A stretch of DNA of 64,000 bases. It comes from Cryptomeria japonica (Eukaryota; Streptophyta; Pinopsida; Cupressales; Cupressaceae). The stretch covers positions 228,192,915 to 228,256,914 of the forward strand of contig NC_081410.1 in NCBI RefSeq assembly GCF_030272615.1. Direction: 5' to 3'. Positions 62,032 to 64,000 of the stretch are shown here, in pieces. The notes beneath the pieces are model-generated. The model saw only the letters and a program-made list of their open reading frames with translations. It had not been told where the DNA came from and did not search any database. The stretch's first letter is position 1. The number at the start of each line of letters is the position of its first letter. The position numbers and the translations under genes are program-made.

Positions 62032-63241
62032 TCAATTCTTGTCTTCAAACCGGTTATAGGATCGGTTCCTGCACTCTCTGGCTAAGTGACTGATCTTATG
62101 GCAATTGAAACATGGCATACCAGTTGTCCTCCATGGTCCTGCATTATTTATTTTCCCCAATCTCACTCTGCAATTTGCTACAACATGACCAAAATTACCA
62201 CAAGTGGAACATGTGACATTGAACTGATTATTCCTTTTATTAGGACTAACCGGTTTGAATAGTGAACTTGATACATTTGACTTGAACCTGCATTCTTCAG
62301 ATTTGTGTCCAAACTTATTGCATGTATAGCAATGTCCATTGAATCTTCTTCTATTTGACATACTGCTAGATTGAGATCTACACTCATAAGCAATGTGGCC
62401 ATACTTATCACAATTATGGCAGTAACCATCAAAGGTAAAAATCTTCTTTTGACTAACCGGTTTATTTTTACAGTCATTAGTCTTATGACCCAGTGTACCA
62501 CAATGAGTACAAGAGAATTTAGAAAACTTCATACCTTTCACTTTTGAATGGTTCCTTTTATCATCCTTCATATTTTTGGATTTAGATGATTCTCTAGTTT
62601 CCATGGGACCTATATCGGAGTAACCAAGACCGGTTGTTTCATTTGTTCTTCTCTGAGCCTTCAACTATTTATCTATCTTCTCAGAGATTTCATTGAATTT
62701 CCTCGGCTTCTCATTTCTCTCATTTTCAATTTTCAACTCACTCTTGAGTTGTTCAATCTCTTTCATCATCTTCTCCTTTTCTTTTGTGTTGTCATGCAGA
62801 TGCTTATGTATGTACTCATTCTCCTGAGTGAGAATTTGGATTTCTTCATATTTCTCAATCATGATTGCATCATTTTCTCTCAGGGCATCTTCAGCAAGCC
62901 TCCTGGCTCTTTCAGCTTTTGATAGAGCTTCTTCTGCCTCCCTTTTTCTTTCATCAACACTTCTGCTAGCTTTCAGTATCTCAGTCATTCTTAGGGCCTG
63001 ACCTTCATGTTCTCTTTTGAGATGTGTGATTTCTTCAGTCAACTTCTTGCTCTTTTCCATGAGTTCTGAGACTGCTTCTTCAGATCCACTCTATTCAGAG
63101 AGTTGATCTATAATATCTTGACTCTCATTTAGTTGTTGAGCTAGTTCCTTTCTTTTTGCAAGAGATTTTCTCAATCTCTTTCAACTAAGCAATAATTTCA
63201 TTTTCTTCATCAATTTGCTTCTGATACCAATATTCTTCCAT
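62032..63241 (-). pseudogene. Copia gag: coiled coil plus five CCHC knuckles
   Basis: The start ATG (63241-63239) lies about 45 nt after the PBS: MEEYWYQKQIDEENEIIA, then a stop and a frameshift, then RKELAQQLNESQDIIDQLSE. From 63060 to 62032 the frame is open except for one TAG at 62667-62665. It encodes a long coiled coil (EEALSKAERARRLAEDALRE, KEKEKMMKEIEQLKSELKIE), TGLGYSDIGP, and five zinc knuckles: CTHCGTLGHKTNDC, CHNCDKYGHIAYEC, CYTCNKFGHKSEEC, CSTCGNFGHVVANC and CFNCHKISHLAREC. No UBN2 domain is present. The plan matches 9296-10314 but the copy is less decayed. Gag would package the RNA; no pol follows within the window. Confidence 0.9.
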
Positions 63242-63285
63242 GATCTTTATCCTCAAGCTATCAAGCTTCACTTTAGAGGACTAGA

Positions 63286-63297
63286 GCTTTGATACCA
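63286..63297 (-). promoter_or_regulatory. Copia primer binding site (minus strand)
   Basis: The minus strand reads TGGTATCAAAGC, complementary to initiator tRNA-Met with one change, directly after the LTR end GGGACTAACA. Confidence 0.88.
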
Positions 63298-63299
63298 AT

Positions 63300-64000
63300 T
63301 GTTAGTCCCAACCGATGCTGAGAGAGGAGGGGTGAATCAACACTTTACCGGTTTTACTCAATTAAAACTTTTAACTTAAGTTTACACTAACTTAACATTC
63401 ATCAACATAAATAATTATTGTAGAAGAATATGCATGCATGAAAAGATACACAGTGAAACCAAGATTTATCTCATGAAAACCCAAATGGGAGAAAACCACG
63501 GTGTGAGTAGGAACTCACAAAATTTGTACTCTTCTGGAGTACGCCTGGTGAGGAGCCATCCCTATTAGGAGATTACAAAGACACTGTTAGGTGCCACCCG
63601 GTTAAGGAATTTTGTTTAAGGCATGTTAGTGCCTTTACCCTGTTAAAGGTAGCTAGGTTAAAGGACTTAAGAACATCAATTAAGATGTCACCTGGTTAAG
63701 GGATTCTACAAAGGGACCTGTTAAAGTCCACCCGGTTAAGGGATTTAAGTTGTAATGGTTAGAAAGCAACAAAAGGATGATTTGTTGAATTAGCTACTGA
63801 TAGCTTGATCAGATCACAATGAGAATCATACTCTATCCACACTGGTTGTGTCTACTCTACACAACACCAGTTTTCTGCTTATACCTTTGGCTCTGCACTC
63901 TGCCAGTCCTTTGACCTTCGGCTCTGCACTCTGTCGGTCATTTGTCCCTCGACTCTGCACTCTGTCGGTCCTCTGTCACTTGGCTCTGCACTTTGTTCTA
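63300..64000 (-). mobile_element. Copia 5' LTR, cut by window end
   Basis: The plus-strand left end TGTTAGTCCCAACCGATGC is the LTR 3' terminus on the minus strand. Within it are the C-rich tract (complement of GAGAGGAGGGG, 63321-63331) and several 'CCCGGTTAAGG' repeats at 63597-63742, as in the LTRs at 6242 and 22156. The rest lies beyond 64000. Confidence 0.88.
63887..64000. repeat. 31-bp tandem repeat in LTR
   Basis: TTGGCTCTGCACTCTG-type units start at 63887, 63918, 63949 and 63980, an exact 31-bp period. The array may continue past the window. Confidence 0.93.

Overview
This is plant nuclear DNA made almost entirely of dead transposable elements. I found no convincing host gene, rRNA, tRNA gene or CRISPR array. 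Plant origin is shown by Ty1/copia elements primed by initiator-tRNA-Met, a Ty3/gypsy chromovirus with an integrase-linked chromodomain, plant L1-type LINEs (one lineage with an RNase H tail), a tRNA-derived SINE and a plant mobile domain (PMD) fragment. The very low gene density, old decayed elements and deep nesting suggest a large genome such as a gymnosperm, but that is inference.

Layout. 1-3.7 kb: a minus-strand gypsy protease fragment, an LTR-like unit with long inverted ends (666-2122), a stretch rich in TAGCGC motifs and a decayed PMD reading frame. 3.7-14.9 kb: a chain of Ty1/copia pieces, namely a truncated copia with an almost intact RT-RNase H frame, its LTR, and three repeated [3'UTR - polypurine tract - LTR] cassettes, one followed by a PBS and a decayed gag-pol. 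14.9-16.8 kb: LTR-like sequence in minus orientation. 16.9-17.2 kb: a SINE with Pol III boxes and target-site duplications (TSDs). 21.5-24.6 kb: a LINE 3' fragment split by a solo copia LTR (TSD GGACA). 27.5-28.7 kb: a solo LTR (TSD GAAAG). 31.1-41.6 kb: a minus-strand chromovirus with both LTRs. Its 3' LTR is split by a 2.77-kb LTR-like insert (TSD GAAAG), and a piece of a second copy lies beyond its 5' LTR. 42.2-51.1 kb: an essentially full-length L1-type LINE with A tail and TSD, split by two solo LTRs. 53.6-60.9 kb: a second long LINE with RNase H, split by one solo LTR. 60.9-64.0 kb: a minus-strand copia with a five-knuckle gag and a 5' LTR running off the window, plus one unrecognised 129-codon ORF.

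How the parts relate. These elements do not form a pathway; they record successive insertions. LINEs and LTR elements inserted first, further LTR elements landed in them, and LTR-LTR recombination then left solo LTRs. Five solo LTRs or LTR-like inserts have clear 5-bp TSDs (one with a mismatch), and a sixth has an imperfect boundary. In four cases the interrupted LINE frame resumes across the insert. Tandem LTR/internal arrangements occur in both the copia chain and the chromovirus.

Limits: boundaries and similarities were read by eye, without alignments or database searches. I did not find a clearly new biological system. The least explained items are the copia cassette array, the copia family with a short coiled-coil and multi-knuckle gag, the 2.77-kb LTR-like insert, the inverted LTR unit beside the PMD fragment and the ORF at 61095-61484.
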